Of a stretch of 64,000 nt of DNA, positions 52,201 through 63,387 are shown piece after piece. The translations under genes and the position numbers were made by a program. The stretch is taken from the NCBI RefSeq assembly GCF_901933205.1, contig NC_044573.1, positions 62,239,993-62,303,992 on the forward strand, given 5' to 3'. The notes under the pieces were generated by a model, which did no database searches, had not been told where the DNA came from, and saw nothing but the letters and a program-made list of their open reading frames with translations. Position 1 is the stretch's first letter, and each line of letters opens with the position of its first letter. This DNA is from Camarhynchus parvulus (lineage: Eukaryota; Chordata; Aves; Passeriformes; Thraupidae).

Positions 52201-55200
52201 TACAGCTGTAATGTGAGATAAATTAATTACAGCATTTCATACACATTTAAATGGGTATTATTCCACAGGTTTAGTTACCTCTCACTTTAGTCAAGCTACT
52301 ATCAGAAAATAAACTTTTCTACTGTTTTTTAATACTAAACACAACAAGATACTCGAAATCTTTATCTTCCATTGATACAGCTCTGTAATGATCAATACAA
52401 TTAAGCAGCACAGTTAGCAGACACTCTTGTGCCAGACTACAGTAACCAACTGCTAAAGAGCTATAGAACACTGGCACTTTTGTCATTAGAACCACCATAA
52501 GCTTGCATTTAAATGTGAAATATGTACCAAATCATACAAGGTCATCAAGCCAGACAGACAGTATATATTTTGACTATTTCCTGTTGAACAGCATCAACTC
52601 TGGAGCACCCACAACAAAGCATCCCAGTCAACAGGTTTGTAGTTAACCTTATTATGCATACCAGGAACAAAACCTGAAAACCAAGAGCGAGCCTCAAATG
52701 ATTTGCTTTCATGCCTATTCTGGTTCTTCACCCTTAAGAAGCTGTTAGTTATGTTGCCTCTCTATCACAGCCTTTTTTTCATGAAGCTTTTCTATCAGAG
52801 AATGCATTCCCAGGCATCAGCTGAGCAAGAACAATCATGCCAATTCAAGTATAAGCTACAAATATTAATTTTTTTTTCACTGAGGCATAATACAGGCCCT
52901 ATCACTCCAATGCTACTCAAGAAGAGAGTTGCATCTAAATCCTTGGACTGGGTTTTGGACCAAGTTTCAACTTGCTTGTAGCTGAAAGATGAAGAACTTC
53001 TGTAGCACTGGCATACAGACAGGAAGGAACACAATTACAAAAAACAACTGGACTGTAAAAAACCCAGAACCCTGAAATTAACTGGCTTAATGCAAGGACC
53101 ACACCAAAACCTGACAAACACCGCATGTAAATTTTTTTCCACAAAAACCTGGAAAAACAAGGGAAGTTGTTCCTATCTGTACACATAACCAAAAAGTAAA
53201 GAAGACTTCTCTTACTCTGGCTTTAGTATATTTAACTATTATGCAATAATACAGACTGCTTTCACCAGTTTCTATCTATCCTCCTGATATTAAAACTCCA
53301 ACAGCCAATTAACTATTTTGGAACAAATCCAGAGGTCAGTAAGTCAAAAGCTAGTGTGAATTTCACAGATGAAGTTGCCGTATGTGCAGGAGTGCTGAAT
53401 AATTCTAACCACTTCACTAAAAAAAATTATCTAAGACATCTGAATTAGTGCATGTTATACAACACAAAGTCATTTATCAACACACACATGTTGAGACTTC
53501 TTACTTGGAAGAATCTGAAGTGGTATCTTCACTTGTTTCTGGTGTAACAGGAAGATTTTCTTCATCAGCCATGGGATGTTCTTCCTCACCCACATCTTCA
53601 GTGACATCATAAATAACAATGTCATCTGAAATCTGTTCCCTTTGTTTTAAGCCCTCATTTCTGTTGAGAGGTACCTGAGAATTATTTTAAAAAGAGTCAG
53701 GGCAGAGGGACAATGAGCTTCAGCATTTTGACAGTTATCATCTTAAAATGCTTCACATCTAATGAAGTCTAAGAGCTTTTCTACACCTTGGAGATTATAA
53801 GCTGTTTGTATAGATCTATGTTTAATAGAAAAAGCCATACAAGTAAACAAACAAGCCGGAGAATAACAGCTGCAGGGAAAAGAATTGGTAAATACTACAG
53901 GTGTAGAAATAAAATTATATAGCACTGTCAGATATTAGAACTAAAGATATTAAAACAGTGACTGCTGTTTAAACAGTACTTTGTTATAAAGCTACTAATT
54001 CTAGTGCCACACTACAGAACTTGTTTTAACAATTTCCTCACCAATTACTATCTGGACAGCTGAAAACAACTTTCAGTGGTGTGACTCATTCAAATGTAAC
54101 AGGAACATGACATGATTTTGCTGGGTTGGATACTGCCTTGCAAAGCAGCACACTGGGCCCTTGTCCCTGTATGGGGCCAGGGATGCCACATTCCCGAGAT
54201 AACAATGCAACATTATACATGCTATTTCTAATAGCACCACTCTTAAAAGCAAACTGCTTTCAGCACAATCATGTATTTAATACACAGGTAGCTGGTTTAT
54301 ACATGCTTATATTGGAAAGTGAATGGTAATTATCAACCCCTTCAGCTTCTGAAAGGAAACAACACAGCTATCACTTGTACAAGCTGACAGCTCTCAGTAC
54401 ACAGCTGTGTTATAGTCTCCATAGGACAATGAATTTGATCCATCTGCCCACCTGCACTCCATCCAGACAGAGTACCCATGATAGAAAACTTACATGGTGG
54501 CTACTGTCAGCTGGTTCTTTCACAATTTTCTGAAATACATTCGACTTTGTAGGTCCATTCGTGTTCAGAAGTAGAGGCCTACATCAAAAAGAGCAAAGTA
54601 AGGCAGTCATCTCAAACCCACCTCTTTGGTAATTAGTCAACAAGGCCTGTCAGTTTATCAAGTGGACAGAAAGTTTTCAAGACCATATTTACCTCTTACG
54701 TTTTAGGCTCACTAGTTGGTTATTCTGCACCAAGGTAACAATGAATTGTACAATCTGTAAGGGAGAGAACACTACTGTTGGTTGCTTCACTTTGTAATTG
54801 TTTCACATAAATACCAAGGCATCTTATAGCAAAAGACACCAATAATAACACCTATACATAAGCAGCAAAACACCTTCTTTGCATAATAACTTTTATATAA
54901 AGCTGTTCAGAAAACCTAAAAATCAAGGTATAAACCAGTGCTGATAATATCTAAATAGTTACTCAATTGTTAAAGACTTTTCACATAGCAGGTGATAAGA
55001 GCCAGCTTTTATACAACATCATACAAGACACAAAGACATGCAGCAACTCAAATGATTAAAAAAAATTTAATTAGCAATGACAAAGGGCATATAGGGATGT
55101 GGACCATATACATAACCTGAATCTGTAAATACTGGTTCTGGTGAAAGGCATTTTTGACAGATTCAGAAAAAAAAGTACATGTACAATTAACAGTATTCAT

Positions 55201-58200
55201 CAGCTGTCATTGCTTCTGAAATGTTAGCCTTCCTTTTCTTATGCTTTAAATCTAAGGCTTTAAAGTATGTATCTGGCTTGAAGAAACTGGGAAAAAAATC
55301 AGTAAGTCTCTGCTACAAGGCTACTTGCAGTGATGCCCTTTCTCGTATGTTAAAAAAAGAGATCTATAAACTCTATGCATTTATATCAGTTTTGGTAGAT
55401 CATAAATCTGTTAAATAATCTAAGTTAATATATTATCAATAGATTCCACTCAATTATCTATTCCTCTGGTAACTAGGCAGTCAGTAGGTCAGTTAAGTGG
55501 GGCAGCAGTGAACTTTAAATACAGAATCTTGTAATTCTTACAGTGAGAAAGTTTCTCCCAAGCAGCTGACAGAGAATTAGACATCTGATTCCCAAAGTAA
55601 TAAAAAATGGATGGACCATATTAAGGGTAACTTAATAATGGATGTAGGATGTTTTTGAGCCTCTTTCTTCGAAAATATTTACAAGACTTTGGCCTTATTT
55701 TCTGCTTATGCAATAAAATACCCTGAATGTTTGTATTACTAGGGTTTGTTCGTCATATACCACCCTGCTGTTTTTTCTATTAAAGAGAGATCTGACATTA
55801 TAAAAAGCTGAGTAAGGGCAAAGCAAGGTAACAGGACAAAGCATTCCTACTTCAGAAGCACTCACTCAAGCACACGTGACACCTTGAATGAAGCCTTACC
55901 TTTCGTATAACTTGCTGCTGTTGCAAGTGTTTTGCTCTCAGTTCTGACACTTCCCTCCAAAGGGATTCATTCTCTCTGTTTAAAAATGATGATTTAAAAG
56001 TCACACTAAAACTAGTATTTAATTTCTGTTAAAGATCAGTTGGCTTCATTAAAACTCTTTGAAATGTGTTTCTAGATTGGGGGTTGGTGTGGGAGTGTCA
56101 CACAGGCAGCAAGCGGCCTTGGAAAGTAACTGTGAAACCAAGACCGAAACACAACAAATAGCCTGCAGAGAATTTCCATCTGCTTTAAAGGAAAAAAAAT
56201 CCCAAATTTGGCAATAATCATTACCCATGAATTCACCATTTAAAAATTAACTATCAGCATTTACCAGTTACCTCTATTAGCTCCAGCAAAACAGGCATGT
56301 TAGGTGATAAAAAATAACAGGAGCATGTCAGAGGTAGCAGTTTTCTAAACACTGCCAGTTTAGAAACCTTGGTTCTTCCAGTACTCACAGGACTCCAATT
56401 ACTGAGACAGTGTAAAAACTACCCTACTGTAACCATGGGCCTTTTTGCTTCCACAGTGTATGTCTTGTTAAGAGGTAGATAATGAGTACCAAAAGCTTCA
56501 ATGAATATGGGTAGACAACATACCACCCTCCTCTCTTTTGTAGTTTAATTTTCAACACAAAGAAGCAAACTCCACTGGTGTATGGGGTTTTAGGAAACCT
56601 TAAACTAAGTTTTCAGAAACAGCAGCTCATATGCAGTGATGAAGGGTACTACTCGAAGTGCTCCTATGTCCAACATACAATTTAAAGAGTACAGTTCCAT
56701 CACCAAATTAACAGCAGAATTGAGGGATTCTGAACTTTCTCAGCTTTTTCACTAGCTTTCTCAATATGTTTTGTAGGACCAGGTCTTCTGATTTAGCTCC
56801 AGTTTCTAACTCATTCACTTTAAACTGATGGGATGACAATATGGATGTCAAAGACCAACCCCTATGTTCTCATCTCTACAAACTCTCAGCTAATGAGCAA
56901 CTGGCTGTCATTTCAGTCAAAGCCAGCCCTGCTCTGGGCAGCAGTTTGGACCTGATGGCCTTCTGAGTTTCTTTTCAACTTAAATTCGCCCAAGATTTCA
57001 AAAGGGCAAATGTGATTTTTACTCTAGACTGGCCAGATTCTAACAAAGACTACGCCTTAAGCAAAAGAAGTTTGCCTCTGAATATTGTACCACTCAAGTC
57101 ACTAGAACTGAAGTCTAGAAACGAGAGAATTTACTTCTTAAAACCTGAACTAATTGGTGACCTCTGGCACAGAGGTACAGTCATGAAACCATCTTCTAGA
57201 AGAAGAAATAGAAACTAATAGTTTCTACTGAGGTGATGTGACTTACAGTGCATGACCTTATGCTTATGTATCTAGTCTGTATCTACATATTCTAAAGGAT
57301 TAAGTAATTTGTGACACATATCTCACTGCTGAGAATAAATCCTAATTTCTAAGCAGGCAGTAATGAAATTCTACAAAAACTATTTACATTTGGATTTTCA
57401 ATACTGTTTCTTTGTCAATAAGGTAACTAATGAATTTCCAAATTAGATTTTCTAAACACTTTTTCATGGGTATTAACTCTTCCACAATTTTAAACAGTGG
57501 GGCATGAGGACAAAAACAACAGGAAAATAAAAACAATGAGCATAGACATTAATTGTCCTACAGAAGTATTATATGCAAACTGCACAAACCAAACTCTGCC
57601 TCAAAACAAATACAGTAACTATTTCAAACTTGAAGACAAAAACCAGCATACTTTATACGAAGAGCTGATTTAAATATTCAGACTCAACATCTATATGGAA
57701 CTATTATTAAAGGTGTTATTTAATTGCCTACTACTAGACAGCTCTGCAAACACTAACATTGCCTGTAACTTTTAATAACATCAAAAAGTTCCATTTTAAA
57801 GCAATTTTTCTATGGAAATTTATGTTCCTAAAGCAGTAACTGGAATTAGGCAACCAGAAATCAACAGACACCTAGAATTACGTCTTTGTCCAGTATCTAG
57901 TATCACAATTACTCAGCATTAAGGATCAGATACTGATGAAGCAACTTACCTCTTCAAAAGAGACAACTGAGATTCAATAGTTGTTTGCTTAATTTGCACC
58001 TTTTGAGCACTGCATATTATTTTAGAGAGATCTTCCTGACGGATCTTGTTTTCTTCAGGTCTCGAAGAAGAAACCTTTTAAAGATCACAATCCAGAAACA
58101 ACACTTCCTTTAAGTCATGCTTAACTATTATTCTCTTCTGGTGGTCAAACATATTTTCTACCTAATGCTGACAAAATATGCCCTTAATTTAACAATACAC

Positions 58201-61200
58201 CAAGTATCCAAAAAAACCCCAAACCAGAAACACAGCTGTCACCACATTAGCTTTAGTTGTTACAAATATTTGTGTACATTCCGACTCTTTAGGCATTTTC
58301 CCAAGTGCTCTAATTCATCATAACCGCATCACAATAACCTGGTGATAACAAGTACATCACCCTATGCTGGTTTTGGCTGGCATGGGGTAATTTTCTTCAT
58401 AGGAGCAAATACAGGGCTCTGTTTTTGCACTTGTGCAGTTGTGCTGCAGTGCTGGAAATACAAAGATGTTTTTGTTACTGCTGAGCAGTGCTTACACACG
58501 GAGTCAAGGGCTTTTCTGCTTCTCACCTCACTCTACCAGCCAGTTGGCTGGGGCTGCACAAAAAATTGAGAGGGCACACACACAGCTGGGAGAGTTATCC
58601 CTACCTCAGCAAAGGAGCATTCCATACTATATGGTGTCATGCTTAGCATGACATAAAACTGAGGGACAGAAGAAGGAAATGGGGGGGATGTTCAGAATGA
58701 TGGCATTTGTCTTCCCAAGTCACCATTACATGCGATGGGGCCCTGCTTTCCTGGGGATGGCTGAACACCTGCCCACCCATGGGGAGTGGTAAATGAATTC
58801 CCAGTTTGGCTTTGCTTGTGTGTGTAGCTTTTGTTTTATTTATTAAACTGCCTTCATCTCAACCCATGAGTCTTCTCACTTTTACTCTCCCAATTCACTT
58901 CCACATCCTGACATGGGGATAGTGAGCAAGTAGCTGCGTGAGGCTGAGCTGCTGGCTGGAGTTAACCATGACATCCAGTTTCATTTGCCATATTTCTATT
59001 TGCCATCTATATGCACTTGAGTCAGTAACAGCAGCAGAGCACGTTTCAGAAGCATAACAAATGTGTTTATAAGTTTACCCCATTCTCTTGGGGGTCCAGT
59101 CTAATGCTTACAGTAGCTTTGTTCTGAAACAAGCTACATAAACAAGCAGTTTCTTACATTGCTGATGGTAAAGTCAAAGCATGCTCTGCGCTTCTAATAC
59201 TCATTTGCAAACTGTCATATTACATAACTCACGCTTTTTTGCCACCTGTGAAACTTTACTACAATGACAGCAAAGTACATAAAAAAACCTTGTCAAATCC
59301 CCCAAAATATCTTTAACAAGCTCAAGATACAAATGAAAGAAGGGAAGTTTGTTTCCATAAAGTCTGAACTTATTTGCACTCACAATCCTGCAGTTAAACT
59401 TGACATGAACTTAGCTATTCATCAATACTGAACAGTACAGCTTTTCCACATACTGAATTTTCACTAACCTTCCTTTTAATGTGTTCCAGCAAGTCCTCCC
59501 GGCCCTGCCTAAAATATGCATGCCGAAACTCTACTGGACCATCTCGCTCCAGTTTGACGATTCCAGAATCAACGTGGACGACTTTGCGGAAGCCATCTTT
59601 AAAAAAAACAAAAGAAAAACCTCAAAACCCACATTAAGAAAGTCAAAGTACGCTGTCCCAACTATCCTGTTACCAATTTCCAAGGATAAGACAGTATCCT
59701 AATTGCAGAGAACACAAAGCACCTGCTCAAAGGAAATTATAACTTTACTTTTATGTATAGGATTTAGAACTGTGCTAGAATGCAAAAATTCAGGAACTTA
59801 CACATGTTTAACTGTCTGACAAAGCTTGCCATGTTGTTATGCTTGAAGTACTTGGGAAGAATCTCTTTTGCGAATCTCTGCTCATTCAACACCAAGAAAC
59901 TCTTTCCATTCTAAAATGAGAGAGACACATTAAGCTACTTAAAAACCATAGCAGAAAACACACTGGGCTTTTAGAATTAATCACCAGATTGGAATGTTTC
60001 CTTTGTGCACGAAGTACATTACTGATCTGCTTGCCAACGATTTTCCAAAACAAAAAGGGCACAGACCTTGCAGTTGCAAAGCAACTGAGTACTATCAATT
60101 TACATCATTACCTGTATCTGAAGGCAAAGATCTCTACTGCTACACACTGCTTGAAGATATGAAATTGTTTACCAGCAATGATCACAGTTTCACTACAGGA
60201 CAATACTATCAATTTTGAATGTAGTTTTGAAGCCCTGGTAAGGAATCTTAACAAAGAATCTGAGCAAGAAAAAAAAATACCAACAACCAGCTGACAGTCC
60301 CATCTGCTTTTCAGGTTAAAGGCATGATTTGTTTGATAGGATCTGTAGGGCAGATAAAGCTGTCAAAGAGGTGAGAGTGTCCACTGGGTTTTGGAGTTAC
60401 CAAAAAGGTAGTCACCTAAAGCAAGATTCCTTTTCTGGAATGCCAATTGTGAGGGAAGACTGATCATTTATTTAATCCAGAGGCTTTAACTAAAATAGAA
60501 GGATCAGCTCTTTGTTCTTCAATGACTGCACTCCATTTAAACTACAGGGCAAGTAATTGGCAGAATGCAAATTACCTACTTCAGAATGGTTTAGGTTTTG
60601 TCTACACATCCACAATACTCTCACCCTGTAGTTAATAAAAAGTCTTATCTTCAACAAATGTCAACACTTTTCCTGAATCTTCTTAAGAGGCCTTTTTAGT
60701 TTAGTGAGTCACTTCTCTTATCCTCAAATGCCAGCAGCTCTGTGATCCCAAGAAGCTTAAAGAACCAGCTGTAAGACCATATGAAGGTCCTCGTCCAAAG
60801 GCAGGTGTCCTTGTTTCAGCTAGGATAGAAATAATTTTCTTCTTAGTAGCTGGCAGAGTGCTGAGTTTTGGATTCAGCGAGAGAATAATGTTGATAGTAA
60901 GTTGAAGTTTTAGTTGTGGCTGAGCAGCGCTTACCCTAAGTCAAGGTCTTTTCAGCTTCCCAAGCACTGCCAGCAAGCAGGCACACAAGAAGCTGGGAGG
61001 GTGCACGGCCAGGACAGCTGACCCAAACTGGGCAAAGGGATATTCCATACCAGAGAACATTGTGCCCAATATATTAACGGGGGGAGCTATCCAGCAGGAG
61101 GGCCAACTGCTGTTTTCAGATGGGCTGGGTACTGGCCCGCAGGTGGTAAGCAATTGTACTGGGCATTTGTTTCTCTCGTGGTTTCTTTCTGTTTTATTAC

Positions 61201-63387
61201 TGTTATCACATACTTTACTTCATTTCAGTGTTAAATGGTTACCTCAACCCACGAGTTTTACTTTCTCTACCAGGGCGTGGGGAAGTGAGCAAGTGGCTGA
61301 GCTGTACTCAGTTACCAGTGGGGGTTAAACCACAACAGCTTGTTCCAGCAAATCAGCAGGGAGCATCAGAAACAGGATGTTACAAATGGCTCTCCACTGG
61401 ATGACTTAGGCCTTAACACTGAGAGGAAGGCAGGGAGATTAAAACTTCCAGTAATGCCTACCTACCTCCTGCTGAGAACCAATCAGTGGAAGAAAAAGGG
61501 GAAGCAAAAGAAATGCAAGAACAGACTATTTTAGCCAATGCTGTGTGAGAAATTCACGAACTGAAGGTGCTGAACCAAGTGACACTACAGTGACCTGTGA
61601 CACCAAGAGACAACTTCCATATGATGCCTCACTTTATCATCACCTTGACATTGTCCAGGCCTAGCACATGAAAATCTGGGAAACACATCCATGAGCTCTT
61701 TGTGCCTTGACAGTCATTTACAGCAAAGCTGCGCAGACATTAAGCCTGTAATCTTCACTATATGGCTAAACATGATTGTCAGCTCCTAGTGCCAATGACT
61801 CGAGCATACAGCAGTCTTCCAAATGCTTCATTTGGTACTCCTCACCCATATCACAAGCAATCCCAACACCTCCCCCCACAAGAACTGCTGGTTGCTAATA
61901 ATACCAACTGTGATGGGTGGACCTTCCCCTCTAGAAACGGCCTTGGAGGATCTCAAACAATTATTTTTATTGTTTTTAATTAGAAAAATAACACAAGGAT
62001 ACCTACACAGGTATTGGTATGTTTACTTCAGATAAACATAAACAATGGATTTGGAAATACTTCATTAAAAGCATGAGGCAGAAAAACCATTTTTAATGTA
62101 GATAATATCAATCTTCATAAAGCCTTTAGTATCTCTCTTCCAAAAAAAAAAAAAAGGAAAAAACCAAAAAACTCCCCCAAATAATCACAAAAAAATCCCA
62201 TCCTAAAACAAAACAAAACGGAAAAAAAATAAAGAAAAGCTGCCATAATCTACTGAGGCCTCCTGTTTCCCTCCTTGAGAAGTTTTGGCTGAAGGTAATG
62301 GTAAATAATTTTCAGTAAAATATTTAAGACATTTCATTATTTCTCGAGCATTTAAAATAAGAAGCTCTCAAATGAGTTTAACTCAATACTACTCAAAGAT
62401 ATTGATATGATTTGAGAACATTTTATTGAAAATCACATTCAGGGAAAAAAATGAAGTAGCAATTATTAAAATATGTGCTTAGAACTGTCAATGATGCTCA
62501 CTGCAGCAACTTGCCAGCCCTTCACTGCACTGCAAGATGACTGGTGCCCAAATTGACTTCCCCCGCGGCCCATCCCCTTCCCGCCACCCCAGCAGGTGGA
62601 CACCGAGCCCGGGAAGCCCCCGGCCATGCCCCACGTGGCCGCCCCCCGCTGCCCCTGCGGGATCCGGCCCCTCGGGCAGTACCCAGGAAACAGCATCAGG
62701 CCTGAGCACGCCGCTCTTCCCATCCCCCGGATCTCTCCCGCAGCCCCGGCTAACAGCCCCATTCCCGGCGCACCCACCAACCCGCGGTGGGAAATGCCCC
62801 CGCAGCCCCACGTTCCCCTCACGCCGGCTCCTTAACCGCACGGCAAAATCCTCCGGCTCCCGGGCCCCTTCCCACCCCCACGGACGCCCGAGCCTGCTCA
62901 GTCAGAGCCGCCAGACAGACACCCCCACCCTCCACAGCGGTGCTGGGGACGCGCCCCCAGGGCGGGCACCGCAGCTCCTACTCCACAGTTAAAATACAAG
63001 GGAGAGGCTCTGAGGGCTGAGGCCAGCCAGCCTCTGCCGAACAGCTCAGCTCAGCGCAGCCCGGCCCGTGCCCAACCAAGCCATGTGGCCCTACTGTGAT
63101 TTTCCGTCCTCCCCACGGGCACGCCGAGGCCCCAGCAGGCCCCGATGCCCGCCGGGGCGAAGCGCAGGGTGATGGCGGGGGCTCCGCCACACGCGGGCGG
63201 GCATGAGGTGGGGGGAAGGGCCGACCTGGCTCCAGGTGATGAGCTGGTTGCTGGGGGTCTCGCCCAGCAGAGCCCACAGCTTGCTGAGGAAGGCCGGGAC
63301 CCCCGGGCTGGCGAAGGGAGGCGACGGCTGCTGGGGAGGCTGCGGGGGCGGCGGTGCCGGCGGCTGCTGCTGCTGTTCCTGCTTCAT
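48992..63387 (-). CDS. HSF2: HSF2, heat shock transcription factor 2 (complete, 13 coding exons)
   Basis: HSF2 is a nuclear transcription factor that trimerises and binds nGAAn heat shock elements. It works with HSF1 and acts in development and proteostasis. Coding exons in transcript order: 63387-63226, 59910-59802, 59596-59469, 58074-57950, 55975-55900, 54754-54693, 54578-54494, 53674-53505, 52205-51927, 51361-51256, 50375-50316, 49729-49645 and 49281-48992. The total is 1737 nt, or 578 residues plus stop, with all phases closing. Order of parts: Pro/Gln-rich leader (1-28), winged-helix DNA-binding domain (about 30-133), HR-A/B coiled coil (about 140-220) ending in the basic SLKRKRP, acidic linker, HR-C (399-434), 20-residue optional exon 11, and C-terminal activation region ending [12 protein letters not shown]2 rather than HSF1 or HSF4 is shown by [15 protein letters not shown] and the 13-exon structure. 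Confidence 0.97.
49645..49729 (-). CDS. HSF2: HSF2 coding exon 12
   Basis: Encodes residues 455-482: [20 protein letters not shown] then TQGIKPRS. It is the least conserved exon, rich in Lys, Asn and Gln. Acceptor TTCCCAG, donor CAG|GTTAGT. It completes an Asp codon with exon 13. Confidence 0.93.
50316..50375 (-). CDS. HSF2: HSF2 coding exon 11, the alternatively spliced cassette
   Basis: A 60-nt exon in phase 0 on both sides, encoding [12 protein letters not shown] then HDHITNTK. In mammals the equivalent 54-nt (18-residue) exon separates the HSF2 alpha and beta isoforms, so skipping keeps the frame here too. The 2 extra residues come from a GATCAT duplication (DHDH for DH). Acceptor TTATTCAG, donor AAA|GTAAGT. 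Confidence 0.95.
51256..51361 (-). CDS. HSF2: HSF2 coding exon 10 (HR-C)
   Basis: Encodes residues 399-434: [20 protein letters not shown] then [15 protein letters not shown], the C-terminal hydrophobic repeat that restrains trimerisation. Essentially identical to mammalian and chicken HSF2. Acceptor TGCCTTCTAG, donor GAT|GTAATT. Confidence 0.97.
51927..52205 (-). CDS. HSF2: HSF2 coding exon 9
   Basis: Encodes acidic linker residues: [20 protein letters not shown], the variable middle, [20 protein letters not shown] and [17 protein letters not shown]. Acceptor choice is ambiguous. CAG|CTGTAG|CTGTAG|CTAC gives possible starts at 52205, 52199 or 52193, all in frame and differing by two residues (CS) each. 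The 52199 start is closest to the known family length. Donor AAA|GTAAGT. Confidence 0.93.
53505..53674 (-). CDS. HSF2: HSF2 coding exon 8
   Basis: Encodes [40 protein letters not shown] and [16 protein letters not shown], an acidic linker following the coiled coil. [13 protein letters not shown] is the conserved core. Acceptor AATTCTCAG, donor CAA|GTAAGA. Confidence 0.96.
54494..54578 (-). CDS. HSF2: HSF2 coding exon 7
   Basis: Encodes [20 protein letters not shown] then EPADSSHH. It follows the basic KRKRP stretch that acts as a nuclear localisation signal in the family. Acceptor TTGATGTAG, donor CAT|GTAAGT. Confidence 0.96.
54693..54754 (-). CDS. HSF2: HSF2 coding exon 6 (end of HR-B)
   Basis: A 62-nt exon encoding [20 protein letters not shown], the last heptads of the trimerisation coiled coil plus the basic cluster. 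Identical to mammalian HSF2. Acceptor CTCCCTTACAG, donor GAG|GTAAAT. Confidence 0.97.
55900..55975 (-). CDS. HSF2: HSF2 coding exon 5 (HR-A/B)
   Basis: Encodes [20 protein letters not shown] then QVIRK, heptads of the leucine-zipper-like coiled coil. Acceptor TTTAAACAG is followed by AGAG, so a two-base acceptor shift would break the frame. Only 55975 closes the phase. Donor AAG|GTAAGG. Confidence 0.96.
57950..58074 (-). CDS. HSF2: HSF2 coding exon 4 (linker and HR-A)
   Basis: Encodes [40 protein letters not shown] and K. Against the mammalian [20 protein letters not shown] there are several substitutions, including loss of the glutamate in the IKQE sumoylation-type motif. Acceptor TTTAAAAG, donor GAG|GTAAGT. 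Confidence 0.95.
58363..58973 (+). mobile_element. Solo LTR in HSF2 intron 3
   Basis: About 610 bp with the features of a common avian ERV LTR: a start TGCTGGTTTTGGCTGGCATG, an internal GCTGAGCAGTGCTTACAC, a TTATTAAACTG polyadenylation region near 58845, CAACCCATGAG and an end AGTTAACCATGACA. It is antisense to HSF2. It is related to the LTR at 60806-61337. The exact left edge is uncertain by a few bases and no target duplication is evident, which fits an old insertion. Similarity to named repeats is from memory only. Confidence 0.8.
59469..59596 (-). CDS. HSF2: HSF2 coding exon 3 (wing of the DNA-binding domain)
   Basis: Encodes [40 protein letters not shown] and [13 protein letters not shown] and the VKLERDG wing loop are typical. 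[10 protein letters not shown] departs from the nearly invariant EFQHPYFKQG. Acceptor TTTTTTAAAG, donor AAG|GTTAGT. Confidence 0.96.
59802..59910 (-). CDS. HSF2: HSF2 coding exon 2 (recognition helix)
   Basis: Encodes [36 protein letters not shown] and the first base of Tyr. It includes the DNA-contacting [13 protein letters not shown] helix, fully conserved. Acceptor TCATTTTAG, donor T|GTAAGT. Confidence 0.97.
60806..61337 (+). mobile_element. Solo LTR in HSF2 intron 1
   Basis: A 532-bp LTR starting TGTCCTTGTTTCAGCTAGGA and ending GGGTTAAACCACAACA. It includes TTTTGGATTCAGCGAGAG, GCTGAGCAGCGCTTACCC, GACAGCTGACCCAAACTGGG, GGATATTCCATACCAGA and CAACCCACGAGTTTTAC. The last half strongly resembles very abundant avian ERV LTRs. 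It is antisense to HSF2. The flanks GCAGG and GCTTG do not match exactly, so any target duplication has decayed. No internal genes are present. Confidence 0.85.
63226..63387 (-). CDS. HSF2: HSF2 coding exon 1
   Basis: Encodes residues 1-54: [29 protein letters not shown], then [20 protein letters not shown] and ITWSQ. The start ATG (63387-63385) matches the family MKQ start and precedes the Pro/Gln leader, so the upstream in-frame ATG at 63465 is not preferred. Mammalian HSF2 has only MKQSSN before VPAF. The donor CAG|GTCGGC is unusual at positions +3 and +4. Confidence 0.95.
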
